From: CALXQW01 sp031553045 | GTDB taxonomy: Bacteria > Verrucomicrobiota > Verrucomicrobiia > Opitutales > Intestinicryptomonadaceae | DNA length: 64,000 nucleotides | Direction of reading: 5' to 3' | Assembly (NCBI GenBank): GCA_031553045.1 | Contig: JAVBLZ010000016.1 | Coordinates: 55,495 to 119,494, forward strand | Shown: piece by piece, positions 1-8,861 of the stretch | Position numbering within the stretch: position 1 is the stretch's first letter | Layout: each line of letters begins with the position of its first letter | The notes under the pieces: model-generated | Database searches by the model: none | What the model saw: only the letters and a program-made list of their open reading frames with translations | Told to the model about the DNA's origin: nothing | Position numbers and translations under genes: made by a program

Positions 1-183
1 TTCAACCCAATTACACAGGCAAGATCTCCGGATTTGACTTCAGGATTGCAGGAAAGAGACGTGGGCGGCTTGGGCGTTTATTTTACAAAGAAAACAATGG
101 ACGTATTCGAGTATGGGCGTATCGATGGCGCAAATGTCTTAACTTTAAAAAAACGTCTGGGGACAGAACTGAAGGCAAAATAA
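1..183 (+). CDS. RsbW-like anti-sigma factor / serine kinase, C-terminal end (partial)
   Basis: This open frame enters from the left edge in frame 1 and ends at TAA 181-183, giving the last 60 residues. The stretch GGLGVYFTKK followed by a hydrophobic strand and NVLTLKKRL matches the G2 box and last strand of the HATPase_c_2 fold of RsbW/SpoIIAB-type kinases. These bind an anti-sigma-factor antagonist in partner-switching regulation. The N-terminal N-box lies outside the window, so whether the kinase is active cannot be judged. Only two bases separate it from the next gene, so it may be co-transcribed with the importer. Confidence 0.7.
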   Translation, partial: FNPITQARSPDLTSGLQERDVGGLGVYFTKKTMDVFEYGRIDGANVLTLKKRLGTELKAK

Positions 184-185
184 CA

Positions 186-1022
186 ATGCTAAAAGTAAAA
201 GATCTTTGCATAACATTCAACGGCGGAGCAAACTCGACCAAGGCTGTCGATTCAATTTCTTTTGCCATGGACGAAGGCGAAAGCCTTGCAATAGTTGGTG
301 AAAGCGGCTCGGGCAAAACCGTTACGGCTATGAGTTTGGCGAGGCTTCTGCCGCCGCCCCCGCTTTGTCAAGTCGGCGGTGAGATACTCTATAAAGATAA
401 AGACATACTCTCATTAAACCCTAAAGAATTAAGGCGCATCAGAGGGCGGGAGATAGCCTACATTTTTCAAGAGCCTTCAACTTCCTTGAATCCCGTTTTC
501 ACGGTTGGGTCTCAAATTGCGGAGGCTGTCAAACTGCATTTTCCGGAAACAAAAGACGTAAGAAATACCGTCGTACAAGCGCTTGAAGAAGTCGGAATAC
601 GCAACGCCGCCTTGCGCTATGATGCCTATGCGCATGAGCTTTCAGGCGGCATGCAGCAACGCGTCATGATTGCAATGGCGCTTGCCTGCCGTCCAAAACT
701 TTTGGTCGCCGACGAACCCACCACCGCCTTAGACGTAACAATCCAAAAGCAAATTATAGATTTGCTCAAAGACATTTTAAATTCCAGAAAGATGTCTCTA
801 ATTTTAATCACGCACAATTTTGGCATAATACCAAATCTCTGCAAAAGGGTGCTGGTAATGTTCAGGGGCAAAATTGTGGAAGAAGGTTCTACGGAAGAAA
901 TACTCTACAACCCCAAGCATCCTTACACAAAGGCGCTGATAGCCTGCATCCCCAGGCTCGGTCAAAAATCCAAAAAATTGGAAAGCATAAACTATTCAAC
1001 TTTTGCTCAAACAAATGTATAA
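186..1022 (+). CDS. Oligopeptide/dipeptide ABC importer ATP-binding protein (OppD/DppD type)
   Basis: This is a 278-residue cytoplasmic ATPase that would energise uptake by the permeases encoded downstream. Walker A is GESGSGKT (residues 38-45), the signature is LSGGMQQR, and Walker B LLVADEP is followed by the D-loop ALD. The C-terminal NPKHPYTKALIACIP is the Opp/Dpp-specific tail motif. At 278 residues it is shorter than the usual 320-330, losing part of the C-terminal extension. It starts two bases after the upstream stop and overlaps the next ATPase gene. The order here is D-F-A-B-C rather than the more common A-B-C-D-F. The substrate (peptide, nickel or other) cannot be read from the sequence. 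Confidence 0.92.
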   Translation: MLKVKDLCITFNGGANSTKAVDSISFAMDEGESLAIVGESGSGKTVTAMSLARLLPPPPLCQVGGEILYKDKDILSLNPKELRRIRGREIAYIFQEPSTSLNPVFTVGSQIAEAVKLHFPETKDVRNTVVQALEEVGIRNAALRYDAYAHELSGGMQQRVMIAMALACRPKLLVADEPTTALDVTIQKQIIDLLKDILNSRKMSLILITHNFGIIPNLCKRVLVMFRGKIVEEGSTEEILYNPKHPYTKALIACIPRLGQKSKKLESINYSTFAQTNV

Positions 1023-1821
1023 ACCTTTTATAGAAGTAAAAAACCTGCAAGTGCACTACCCCGTAAAAAGCGGAATTTTTGGGACAAAAAATTCTTCCGT
1101 AATACGGGCTGTCGATGGCATAAGTTTTGAAATTGGCAGGGGCGAAATCCTCGGGCTTGTCGGCGAAAGTGGCTCGGGCAAAACCACGACGGGCAGGGCA
1201 ATAATACGCTTGTCGCCAATCACTGCTGGTGAGATTTTTTTTAGAGATGAAAATGGCGAAAGCGTAGATATTTCAAAACTTAACAACGCACAATTCAAGC
1301 CTTGGCGCAAAAAAATCCAGATGATTTTTCAGGATCCATTCAACTCTCTGAATCCAAGGATGAATGTCTTTCAGATAATTGCCGAGCCTCTCGACATCCA
1401 CTTTAAGATGTCTAAGCTTGAAAAAGAAAAACGCATTTTAGAGCTCTTAGGTCTAGTGGGTCTTGAAGAAAAGCACCTTTACAGATTCCCGCATGAATTC
1501 TCCGGCGGGCAGCGCCAAAGAATCGGCATTGCAAGGGCGCTTGCCGTAGAGCCTGAATTCATCATCTGCGACGAACCAGTGAGCGCATTAGATGTGTCCG
1601 TGCAAGCGCAAATCATAAACTTGCTTTCAGACCTGCGTGAAAAACTCTCGCTGACAATGCTCTTTATTGCGCATGACATAGCGGTGGTTGAACATATTTG
1701 CGAGCGCATGATAGTAATGACCGAAGGCAAAATTGTGGAGGCTGGCGATTCTGAAACGCTCTGTAAAAACCCTCAACATGAATACACAAAAAAACTTCTG
1801 GATGCAGTGCCAAGATTTTAA
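1015..1821 (+). CDS. Oligopeptide/dipeptide ABC importer ATP-binding protein (OppF/DppF type)
   Basis: This is the second ATPase of the importer, which pairs with the OppD-type subunit. It shows Walker A GESGSGKTT, signature FSGGQRQRIGIARAL, Walker B IICDEPVSALD, and the tail NPQHEYTKKLLDAVP typical of Opp/Dpp F subunits. I chose ATG at 1015, which gives an 8-base overlap with the upstream gene. A TTG at 1003 in the same frame would add four residues and is less likely. The length of 268 residues is slightly short for the family. Confidence 0.92.
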   Translation: MYKPFIEVKNLQVHYPVKSGIFGTKNSSVIRAVDGISFEIGRGEILGLVGESGSGKTTTGRAIIRLSPITAGEIFFRDENGESVDISKLNNAQFKPWRKKIQMIFQDPFNSLNPRMNVFQIIAEPLDIHFKMSKLEKEKRILELLGLVGLEEKHLYRFPHEFSGGQRQRIGIARALAVEPEFIICDEPVSALDVSVQAQIINLLSDLREKLSLTMLFIAHDIAVVEHICERMIVMTEGKIVEAGDSETLCKNPQHEYTKKLLDAVPRF

Positions 1822-1830
1822 TTTTTTTAG

Positions 1831-3468
1831 ATGCCAAAAATTTTCCAGCAAATAGTTTTAGTTTTTCTTTGCGCAATGATGAGTATATCTTGCGGCAAAG
1901 AGACAAACGCCTCGGCATCCGCAAGGCAAGGCGTGCTTCTTATTGGCAACAGCGCAGACCCCGCAACCTTGGACCCAAGCTTTACAACAGGTTTGGTAGA
2001 GTCTAAAATACTTGCCGCACTTTTTGAAGGCTTGGTTGCTTTAGATACAAAAACGCTCAAGCCAATTCCCGCCGTTGCGGAATCTTGGGCAATTTCCGCC
2101 GACGGCAAAACCTACACGTTCAAAATCAGAAAAGACGCAATATGGTCCGACGGCGCAAAACTCACTGCGGAAGATTTTGCGTATTCTTTTAGGCGCACTT
2201 TAAATCCTTCTTTGGGCGCTGAATATGCGTCTATGCTTTTTGTAATCAAAAATGCGGAAAGCTTTTATTCGGGCAAAAATTCAGATTCATCCTCCCTTGG
2301 CATCAAGGCGCAAGGCGATGAACTTGTGATGGAATTATCCGCACCTTTGGGCGAGGATTATTTTTTGTCAATGCTTGCGCATTCTGTGTTTTCGCCGCTT
2401 CCCAAGCATTTGCTTGAAAATTTTAACGCATCAAAAACACGCAATGCGGAGTGGACAAAACCAAAAAACATGGTTTCAAATGGTCCATTTGTGCTGAAAA
2501 AGTGGAGTGTCAATGACTGCGTGTTTGTAGAAAAAAACCAACTCTATTGGGATAGGGAAAATGTTTTTTTAAACGGCATAAAATTTCTGCCAATATCAAA
2601 CATCAACACTGAAGAAAAAGCCTTCAGGTCGGGGATGCTGCACGCAACAAATTCCGTTGCGCCTTCCCGCATAGATTTCATCAGGAAAAACGCCCCTGAA
2701 ACTTTGTCAATTTCCGACTGGCTTGGCACTTACTATTACATTTTCAACACCAAAGACCCCGCACTGCAAGACGTTAAAGTGCGCAAGGCGCTGACAATTT
2801 CCATAGATAGAGAAGCCTTAATTGAAAACTTTTTGCGGGGCAAACAAACGGCGGCATACAACTTTGTGCCGGACCATTGCGGCGGCTTTAAAACAAAAAA
2901 ATATTTCTCATATAATGTTGAAGAAGCAAAAAAACTCATGAAAGAAGCTGGTTTTGAAGGCGGGAAAAATTTTCCGAAAATCAGGCTGGCATACAACACT
3001 TCCGAGCAGCACAAGCCCATTGCGGAAGCAATACAGCAGATGTGGAAACAAAGTCTGAATGTTGATGCAGAGCTTTACAACCTATCTTGGCCTGCATATT
3101 TGGATATGCGCAAAAGGCGTGATTTCCAGATAATCAGGGCGGGTTGGACTGCGGATTTTAACGCCCCCGAAACTTTTTTGAACGTATTTTTATCGCAAAG
3201 CGGTTTGAATCATAGCGGGTTTTCGTCAAAGGCTTACGATACATTTTTGGCGCAGGCAATGTGCGCCAAAGACAATACTGAGCGTTTTAAAAACCTCTCT
3301 TTGGCGGAGGATGAGCTCTTTAAAGAGTACCCCATTTTGCCCATTTATTTTTACACCAGAATATTCCAAATTTCACCCCTGCTTGAGGGTTACAACACAA
3401 ATCTTTTAGACTATCAAAATTTTAAACGCCTGCGTTTCAGAGCCGCAAAAGATGGAGTTAAACCATGA
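1831..3468 (+). CDS. Extracellular solute-binding lipoprotein, family 5 (OppA type)
   Basis: This is a 545-residue periplasmic binding protein of an Opp/Dpp importer. The N-terminus is a lipoprotein signal: a hydrophobic stretch, then a lipobox-like S-I-S-C with the candidate acylated Cys near residue 21. ADPATLDPSF and the later WSDGAKLTAEDFAYSFRR block are typical of SBP_bac_5. It lies between the ATPase and permease genes, and its stop overlaps the next start by ATGA. The binding pocket cannot be assigned, so peptides are only the default guess. Confidence 0.92.
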   Translation: MPKIFQQIVLVFLCAMMSISCGKETNASASARQGVLLIGNSADPATLDPSFTTGLVESKILAALFEGLVALDTKTLKPIPAVAESWAISADGKTYTFKIRKDAIWSDGAKLTAEDFAYSFRRTLNPSLGAEYASMLFVIKNAESFYSGKNSDSSSLGIKAQGDELVMELSAPLGEDYFLSMLAHSVFSPLPKHLLENFNASKTRNAEWTKPKNMVSNGPFVLKKWSVNDCVFVEKNQLYWDRENVFLNGIKFLPISNINTEEKAFRSGMLHATNSVAPSRIDFIRKNAPETLSISDWLGTYYYIFNTKDPALQDVKVRKALTISIDREALIENFLRGKQTAAYNFVPDHCGGFKTKKYFSYNVEEAKKLMKEAGFEGGKNFPKIRLAYNTSEQHKPIAEAIQQMWKQSLNVDAELYNLSWPAYLDMRKRRDFQIIRAGWTADFNAPETFLNVFLSQSGLNHSGFSSKAYDTFLAQAMCAKDNTERFKNLSLAEDELFKEYPILPIYFYTRIFQISPLLEGYNTNLLDYQNFKRLRFRAAKDGVKP

Positions 3469-4394
3469 TTAAATTTGCGCTCAAACGTATTTTGGAAGGC
3501 TTGGCGGTTTTATTTTTAATAATTACTGCCGTATTTTTTATGGTGCGCTTTGTGCCTGGCGGCCCTTTCGACACAGAAAAGAGCCTCTCTACGGAAACGC
3601 TTAATTCTCTAAATTCTTACTACGGTTTGGATAAACCAATCATTGAGCAATATTTTTCTTTTCTTAAAAATCTTTTAAATTTTGATTTGGGGCCCTCTTA
3701 CAAATACCAGAATTGGTCTGTGGGAGAGCTCATTGCCGAAAAGGCTCAAGTGTCTTTAACACTGGGGGCGGCGGCGCTGATTCTTGCACTCTTTTTCGGG
3801 CTTTTATTTGGGTTTTTGTCGGCGGCAAGGCAGAATACTAAACTCTCCGAAGCTTTAGACAGCCTGTCTTTGCTGGGGATATGCCTGCCGTCTTTTGTGC
3901 TTGGTCCAATTTTAATCCTCTTGTTTTCCATAGAATTTAATTTCTTTAATTCTATGGGTTGGCAAAATTTTTCAGACATAATTTTACCCGCCGCAACACT
4001 GGCTTTCTTTTACACAGCTTGGATAGCCAAGCTGTCTAAAAACTCCATGTTAACAGAACTTGCCAAAGACTACACCCGCACGCAAAGGGCAAAGGGCGCT
4101 TCTGAAGCAAGCGTATTTTTTCATGCGGCAAAACTTGGTTTGTTGCCTACAGTTTCCTATCTTGCGCCGGCGGCGGCTGGGTTGCTTACGGGCTCTTTCG
4201 TGGTCGAAAGCATTTTTCAGATTCCCGGCCTTGGACGTTTTTTCATATCAAGCGCATTGGACAATGACTATACCATGATTATGGGTTGCGTAATGTTATA
4301 TTCCGCATTCATAATTGCTTTCAATATTATGGCGGACATTGCTATTGCCCTGCTCAATCCAAAAATCGCCAAAGAATTTGGGGGACGCAAATGA
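3465..4394 (+). CDS. ABC importer permease (OppB/DppB type)
   Basis: This is a 309-residue inner-membrane permease with about six hydrophobic segments. The first (residues 10-30) is followed by the family motif VRFVPGGPFD. The EAA loop is recognisable around DYTRTQRAKGASEASVFFHAAKLGLLP, where the ATPase docks. It starts with ATG inside the TGA of the binding-protein gene and ends with ATGA overlapping the next permease, so translational coupling is likely. Length matches the family. Confidence 0.93.
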   Translation: MIKFALKRILEGLAVLFLIITAVFFMVRFVPGGPFDTEKSLSTETLNSLNSYYGLDKPIIEQYFSFLKNLLNFDLGPSYKYQNWSVGELIAEKAQVSLTLGAAALILALFFGLLFGFLSAARQNTKLSEALDSLSLLGICLPSFVLGPILILLFSIEFNFFNSMGWQNFSDIILPAATLAFFYTAWIAKLSKNSMLTELAKDYTRTQRAKGASEASVFFHAAKLGLLPTVSYLAPAAAGLLTGSFVVESIFQIPGLGRFFISSALDNDYTMIMGCVMLYSAFIIAFNIMADIAIALLNPKIAKEFGGRK

Positions 4395-5236
4395 GGCAAA
4401 ACACCTTTTACGCCCTTTTCAAACTGGCGTTGGCGGACAAACTTACGCTATGCGCATTTATAACGCTTTGCCTGCTTGCCATACTCTGCTTTGGCGCAGA
4501 TTTTTTTACGCCTTACAGCTACTCTAGGCAAGACCTTGCAAACGCCCTTTCAATGCCCACTTTGGCGCACATATTCGGCACAGACAATCTCGGCAGAGAC
4601 CTATTTGCAAGGGTGCTTTACGGCGGCAGAATATCTTTTGCTGTTGGGTTTTTGGCAACTTTTGTTGCCGTAATAATAGGCACGCTTTACGGCATGATTT
4701 CCGGCATATCCTCACGCAGGGTCGATGCGTTAATGATGCGTTTTATAGACATTGCATACGCACTGCCATTCACGATTTTTGTCATAATTTTAATGATAGT
4801 GTTTGGTAGAAGTTTGTGGTTGATATTTGTGGCAATAGGTGCGGTTGAATGGCTAACAATGGCAAGGATAATCAGGGCTATGACGCTAGACATCAAACAA
4901 AGGCAATTTGTGGAAGCCTCTCTATGCTTGGGCCAAAGCAGATACGGAATAATATTCAAACACATACTGCCAAATTTAAGTTCAACAATCATAGTCTGCG
5001 CAACGCTCACCGTGCCAAGCGTGATGCTTTTGGAAGCCTTCTTGAGTTTTCTCGGTCTGGGTGTTCAAGCGCCATTGCCCTCTTGGGGCAGCTTAATAAA
5101 AGAGGGTGCGGAATATATGCAAGACGCCCCGCATCTACTGATTTTCCCGACCTTGTTTTTTTCGACAACACTTTTTTGTCTGAATAGGATTGGCGAAAAA
5201 ATTTCATCCGCAAACGCAAAGATAGGCGCAAAATGA
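4391..5236 (+). CDS. ABC importer permease (OppC/DppC type)
   Basis: This is the second permease of the importer, 281 residues from ATG 4391. The frame stays open upstream to 4286, but the ATG at 4391 gives the standard ATGA overlap with the first permease and the correct N-terminus. The motif FGTDNLGRDLFARVLYGGR (about residues 57-75) is diagnostic of the C subunit. The EAA loop lies near FVEASLCLGQSRYGIIFKHILP. The end overlaps the following flavoprotein gene by ATGA. Confidence 0.93.
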   Translation: MRQNTFYALFKLALADKLTLCAFITLCLLAILCFGADFFTPYSYSRQDLANALSMPTLAHIFGTDNLGRDLFARVLYGGRISFAVGFLATFVAVIIGTLYGMISGISSRRVDALMMRFIDIAYALPFTIFVIILMIVFGRSLWLIFVAIGAVEWLTMARIIRAMTLDIKQRQFVEASLCLGQSRYGIIFKHILPNLSSTIIVCATLTVPSVMLLEAFLSFLGLGVQAPLPSWGSLIKEGAEYMQDAPHLLIFPTLFFSTTLFCLNRIGEKISSANAKIGAK

Positions 5237-6468
5237 CAAAAATTGCAATAATAGGTGCGGGCGCAGGCGGCATATTTTGTGCGGCAAACAGCCGCATTTC
5301 CAACGCCGATAAAAGCTTTGAAACTACGGTTTTTGAGGCTTCAGACACTCCGCTATTAAAGGTGTCTTTAAGCGGCGGCGGACGCTGTAATATCGCAAAT
5401 GCGGAATCTGAAATCGAAAAGCTGATAAAAAACTACCCTAGGGGCGCAGGCTCTTTACGCAAGGTTTTCAGGGCGTTCTCGGCAGAACATCTGTGCGCAT
5501 GGTTTAAAGAAAGAGGCGTTGAATTTGTCGAGGAAGAATCCGGCAGAATCTTCCCAAAATCTAACTCCTCAAAAACCATTGTGGACACTCTTTTAAATGA
5601 AGCGCAAAAATGCGGCGCAAAAATTCTTAAACATAAAAAAGCTTTGGGCGTAAAACTGCTTCAAGATTCAAGCTTTGAGGTTTCATTTTCCGACAACAGT
5701 ATTTTTCATGCTGATAAAATTCTAATCGCGGCAGGCTCGTTAAAAAAAGATGCTCTTTGTGAATCTATAAAAAGTTTGGGACACACTTTTTCAGAGCCCC
5801 TGCCCTCTTTGTTTGCATTCAAGGCGGAGGGCTGCGCCGAGCTTGCAGGACTCAGCCTGCAAGATACGCTAATTGAGTATTGCGGAAAAAAGAAAATAAT
5901 TGCTCAGGGCGCACTGCTTTTCACGCATGAAGGGTTAAGCGGCCCTGCGGTTTTAAAGCTCTCCTCTTACGGCGCTGTGGATTTTGCGCAGGAAAACTAC
6001 CAATTCAAAATCTCTATAAATTTTTTGAACTCAAAACCCCAAGACTTTTTAAAAAAGTTTTTCGACGAAGCTAGAATTTCCGCAGCAAAAAAATTAATCA
6101 AAAACCACAGACCTGAAAATTTGCAGGAAAATTTTTGGCTCTGGGTTTTAAAAAAATCCGCAATAAATTCAGATACCATTTATGCGAATCTCAACAAAGA
6201 TTCCCAAAACAAAATCATAAAAAACCTGACGGGGTGTGAAGTTTTTGTCTTGGGCAAATCTGTGAACAAATCTGAGTTTGTAACCTGTGGGGGCGTGAAG
6301 CTTCAAGAGGTGGATTTTGCCACCATGCAAAGTAAAATAGTTAAAAATTTGTACTTTGCCGGCGAATACTTGGATATGGACGCCATAACGGGCGGCTTCA
6401 ATCTGCAAGCGGCGTTTGCAAGTGCAAAAATCGCATCTTCAAGCATTTATAAAACAGACTTGACCTAG
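5233..6468 (+). CDS. NAD(P)/FAD-dependent oxidoreductase, HI0933/BaiN (YhiN) family
   Basis: This is a 411-residue cytoplasmic flavoprotein. The N-terminal dinucleotide-binding motif is IIGAGAGGIFCA, followed by the family-specific GGGRCNIAN (about residues 48-56). The C-terminal FAGEYLDMDAITGGFNLQAAFASAK is the second FAD contact. Members are annotated as aminoacetone oxidase-like or flavoprotein YhiN, and their physiological substrate is generally unknown. It is the last gene of the importer operon by ATGA overlap and is followed by a good terminator about 125 bases downstream. Confidence 0.88.
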   Translation: MTKIAIIGAGAGGIFCAANSRISNADKSFETTVFEASDTPLLKVSLSGGGRCNIANAESEIEKLIKNYPRGAGSLRKVFRAFSAEHLCAWFKERGVEFVEEESGRIFPKSNSSKTIVDTLLNEAQKCGAKILKHKKALGVKLLQDSSFEVSFSDNSIFHADKILIAAGSLKKDALCESIKSLGHTFSEPLPSLFAFKAEGCAELAGLSLQDTLIEYCGKKKIIAQGALLFTHEGLSGPAVLKLSSYGAVDFAQENYQFKISINFLNSKPQDFLKKFFDEARISAAKKLIKNHRPENLQENFWLWVLKKSAINSDTIYANLNKDSQNKIIKNLTGCEVFVLGKSVNKSEFVTCGGVKLQEVDFATMQSKIVKNLYFAGEYLDMDAITGGFNLQAAFASAKIASSSIYKTDLT

Positions 6469-6591
6469 AGGAGCAAGGTTTGCGCCCAAAATATTGTCTA
6501 AATAATATTTTTAATTTTTTGCTTGCTTTTAGCCTGCATACATAAGATAGTAAATCCATTAAAAATTTCCTCCCCCCCCATCATATATAAA

Positions 6592-6628
6592 GAACAGCCC
6601 TAGGTTTTACTTAGGGCTGTTCCCTTTT
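6592..6628 (+). terminator. Rho-independent terminator after the importer/flavoprotein operon
   Basis: A perfect 11-bp stem, GAACAGCCCTA (6592-6602) with TAGGGCTGTTC (6612-6622), encloses a 9-base loop and is followed by CCTTTT. It ends transcription from the upstream plus-strand operon before sufS. The 123 bases before it are AT-rich, hold a run of eight C around 6571-6579, and show no gene. Confidence 0.82.
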
Positions 6629-6672
6629 ATATCAAGTTTGACTAAGCAAAAAAAATTCCCCTAAATTACCGC

Positions 6673-7899
6673 ATGAGTTTTGATGTAGAAAAAATCAGGA
6701 GAGACTTTCCCATACTTTCAACCAAACTGCCAAGCGGCAAAAGTTTGACGTATCTCGACAACTCTGCGACATCGCAAAAACCAAAATGTGTAATAGAAGC
6801 AATCTCCGACTTCTATTTGAATTACAATTCAAACATACATCGCAGCGCACACACCTTGAGCCAAAGGGCAACGCAAAAATATGAAGACTCAAGACAGAAT
6901 GTCTTAAACTTTTTCAACGCCCCAAATAACTTTACGGCTGTATTTACAAGAGGCGCAACGGAATCTTTAAATATAGTTGCCAGCGCTTGGGGCGGGGAGT
7001 TCCTGCATGAGGGCGATGAAATTCTGCTCACACAAATGGAGCATCATGCAAATATTGTGCCTTGGCAAATGATTGCTGAAAAAAAATCCGCAAAAATCCA
7101 AACGGTTAAAATTTTACCTAATGGCGATTTGGATTTTGATTCCCTCAAAGGGCTTTTGAATGAGCGCACAAAGATTGTCTCTATCACGCAGTCTTCAAAC
7201 GTACTTGGCACTATTAACGATGTTAAAAAAATCGCAAAGCTTGTGCGTGCAAATTCAAAGGCGCTAATCTCTGTAGATGCGGCGCAAAGTTCCCCGCACT
7301 TTATTTGTGATGTTGCGGAGATGGATGCGGACTTTGTCAGCATATCCGCACACAAATGTTTTGGTCCAACAGGCATAGGCGTTTTGATTGCGAAAAAAGA
7401 AATTCTAGATTCAATGCCGCCATACCAAGGCGGCGGCGACATGATAGAGAATGTGGACTGGCAGAAGACAACCTTCCGCAATTCTCCAGAGCGTTTTGAG
7501 GCTGGCACACCGCATATATCGGGCGCAATAGGTTTTGGGGCGGCGCTTGACTATATGCGCGCGATAGACGCCCCAGCCGCAGAAATTCATGAGCAAAACT
7601 TGCTGAAAGCCGCCACAGAAAGTTTGAAAAATATAGCCGGATTAAAAATTTTTGGCGAATCAGAAAATAAACTCCCGCTTGTGAGTTTTAGCATAGATAA
7701 GATACATCCCAACGATATTGCCGTTTTGCTGAACGCCTCTGGAATTGCAGTGAGAACGGGGCATCACTGCGCAGAACCTTTGCACAAAACACTGGGGGTT
7801 GGCGCAAGTTGCAGGGCTTCGTTTGCAATTTACAACACTTTGTCTGAAGTGGAATTGTTTATAGAAAAACTAAAAAGCGCCGTTGATATTTTGCGCTAA
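6673..7899 (+). CDS. sufS: Cysteine desulfurase SufS
   Basis: This is a 408-residue PLP enzyme that mobilises sulfur from cysteine for Fe-S cluster assembly. Landmarks are TYLDNSATSQKP near the start, TQMEHHANIVPW, the PLP lysine in SISAHKCFGPTGIG, and the group II region RTGHHCAEPLH carrying the catalytic Cys. Length and motifs match SufS/CsdA rather than IscS. It stands alone between a terminator and a convergent gene. The rest of a suf operon is not adjacent, and no strong ribosome-binding site is seen. Confidence 0.93.
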   Translation: MSFDVEKIRRDFPILSTKLPSGKSLTYLDNSATSQKPKCVIEAISDFYLNYNSNIHRSAHTLSQRATQKYEDSRQNVLNFFNAPNNFTAVFTRGATESLNIVASAWGGEFLHEGDEILLTQMEHHANIVPWQMIAEKKSAKIQTVKILPNGDLDFDSLKGLLNERTKIVSITQSSNVLGTINDVKKIAKLVRANSKALISVDAAQSSPHFICDVAEMDADFVSISAHKCFGPTGIGVLIAKKEILDSMPPYQGGGDMIENVDWQKTTFRNSPERFEAGTPHISGAIGFGAALDYMRAIDAPAAEIHEQNLLKAATESLKNIAGLKIFGESENKLPLVSFSIDKIHPNDIAVLLNASGIAVRTGHHCAEPLHKTLGVGASCRASFAIYNTLSEVELFIEKLKSAVDILR

Positions 7900-7915
7900 A
7901 ATTGAGTGTTCCAAA

Positions 7916-8323
7916 TTACTTTGTCGCTTTTGAGGCGGCATCTAGGCTGACAATTTTTGCAATGTCCAAAATCAAAGATCTGAAAGACTTCTTTTTTGAT
8001 GCGAAAGAATCTATGATTGTAAGGGCGTCTTCCAAACGGAAATCAGACTTTGAGGAATAACTTACGCCCAAATAAAAATCGTCCACGCTGTAACCGCTAC
8101 GCACAACTTCATCTTTAAGATGAGCCGCCAAAATCCTCCTGCCCGACTTGGGATTCTGCCAGGATTTTGGTGCGCAAATTATTCTTATTGTAGAATCGCT
8201 AGGACGAACCTTTGCGATTTTCGAGGCCGAGGACGGGTTCAAATTTAAAGAGGAAAACTTGCGGGAAATTGTAGTAGCCTCCCTTTTGCATTCCGCCTCT
8301 AATGCTTGGTGAATATAACTCAT
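7916..8323 (-). CDS. Hypothetical protein, 135 residues
   Basis: I do not recognise this family. The protein is soluble, rich in Ser and Lys, and has no signal peptide or transmembrane segment. The centre (STIRIICAPKSWQNP, then ILAAHLKDEVV) looks alpha/beta, and the C-terminal third is helical. ATG at 8323 is preferred over an in-frame TTG at 8332. It is convergent with sufS, 16 bases from its stop, and the opposite strand has no better candidate. It is probably real given the compact genome, but without function evidence. Confidence 0.55.
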   Translation of the reverse strand: MSYIHQALEAECKREATTISRKFSSLNLNPSSASKIAKVRPSDSTIRIICAPKSWQNPKSGRRILAAHLKDEVVRSGYSVDDFYLGVSYSSKSDFRLEDALTIIDSFASKKKSFRSLILDIAKIVSLDAASKATK

Positions 8324-8429
8324 CTGCGTCAAAATTTATTATAGGATTTGGATTTTTGCGCTAAAGTCAAATTTCTTATTGACTCTATGATTTCTTTTCA
8401 AATTATGAATTAAAATCATACGGAATAAA

Positions 8430-8618
8430 ATGGCCGTCCCAACAACAGAGCAAAATAAGCGTGGCGATAAAAACCGTATTTTATCAGCAATTAAACGTCA
8501 TAGCGCAAAAGCTAAAAATGACAAAGATATCACCCTTACAAAGATTTGCGCCTGCTGCGAAAAATATTTTAAGGGCAATAAAAATATAAAAAAAATCCGT
8601 ATTTCAAAAGAAATTTGA
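8430..8618 (+). CDS. Small basic hypothetical protein, 62 residues
   Basis: This is a very Lys-rich (pI clearly basic) short protein with a cluster KICACCEKYF near residues 43-52 that could bind metal or RNA. Only a weak GGAA lies upstream of the ATG. It ends nine bases before the start of the Cys3His protein gene, so the two may be one transcript. MAVP at the N-terminus recalls ribosomal protein L32, but the rest does not fit L32, and a clear rpmF lies at 39379-39558. Function unknown. Confidence 0.45.
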   Translation: MAVPTTEQNKRGDKNRILSAIKRHSAKAKNDKDITLTKICACCEKYFKGNKNIKKIRISKEI

Positions 8619-8627
8619 ACGTCAAAC

Positions 8628-8861
8628 ATGCAACCTTTTAAAAATTATTTGTGCAAAAAATGCGGGGAATTGGCTCAAAGTAATTCCAAGCCAACAACCT
8701 CAGACTGCTTTTTGGGGGATAGACACGACTGGAAGGAATTGGGAGATGTTGGCGAAATTTTGTATGAGTGCAAAAAGTGTAAAACTCAGGTTAAGTCAAA
8801 ATTAAGACCGGCATCCTTCGGCTGCCCTTCGGGAGATATGCACGAGTGGGTCAGGATTTAA
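8628..8861 (+). CDS. Small tandem zinc-ribbon-like protein (two Cys3His modules)
   Basis: This is a 77-residue protein built from two copies of one module. Cys9, Cys12, Cys27, His33 and Trp35 recur as Cys48, Cys51, Cys66, His72 and Trp74, exactly 39 residues later. Each module has CxxC, then C, then GDxHxW, consistent with one zinc site per module (inference). It has no signal peptide or membrane segment. The 3' end overlaps the convergent oxidase gene by four bases. I do not recognise a named family, and the role is unknown. Confidence 0.7.
   Translation: MQPFKNYLCKKCGELAQSNSKPTTSDCFLGDRHDWKELGDVGEILYECKKCKTQVKSKLRPASFGCPSGDMHEWVRI

Noticed and set aside
6571..6579. Run of eight C before sufS as a phase-variable tract
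   Set aside because: It lies about 95 bases from the sufS start, outside a coding frame and on the far side of a strong terminator from sufS. Nothing ties it to expression.
7044..7508. A 154-residue minus-strand open frame inside sufS
   Set aside because: It lies opposite the PLP-binding core of SufS and has no independent support.
8430..8618. Small basic ORF as a second ribosomal protein L32
   Set aside because: Only the first four residues match. The rest lacks the L32 core, and a clear rpmF is at 39379-39558.
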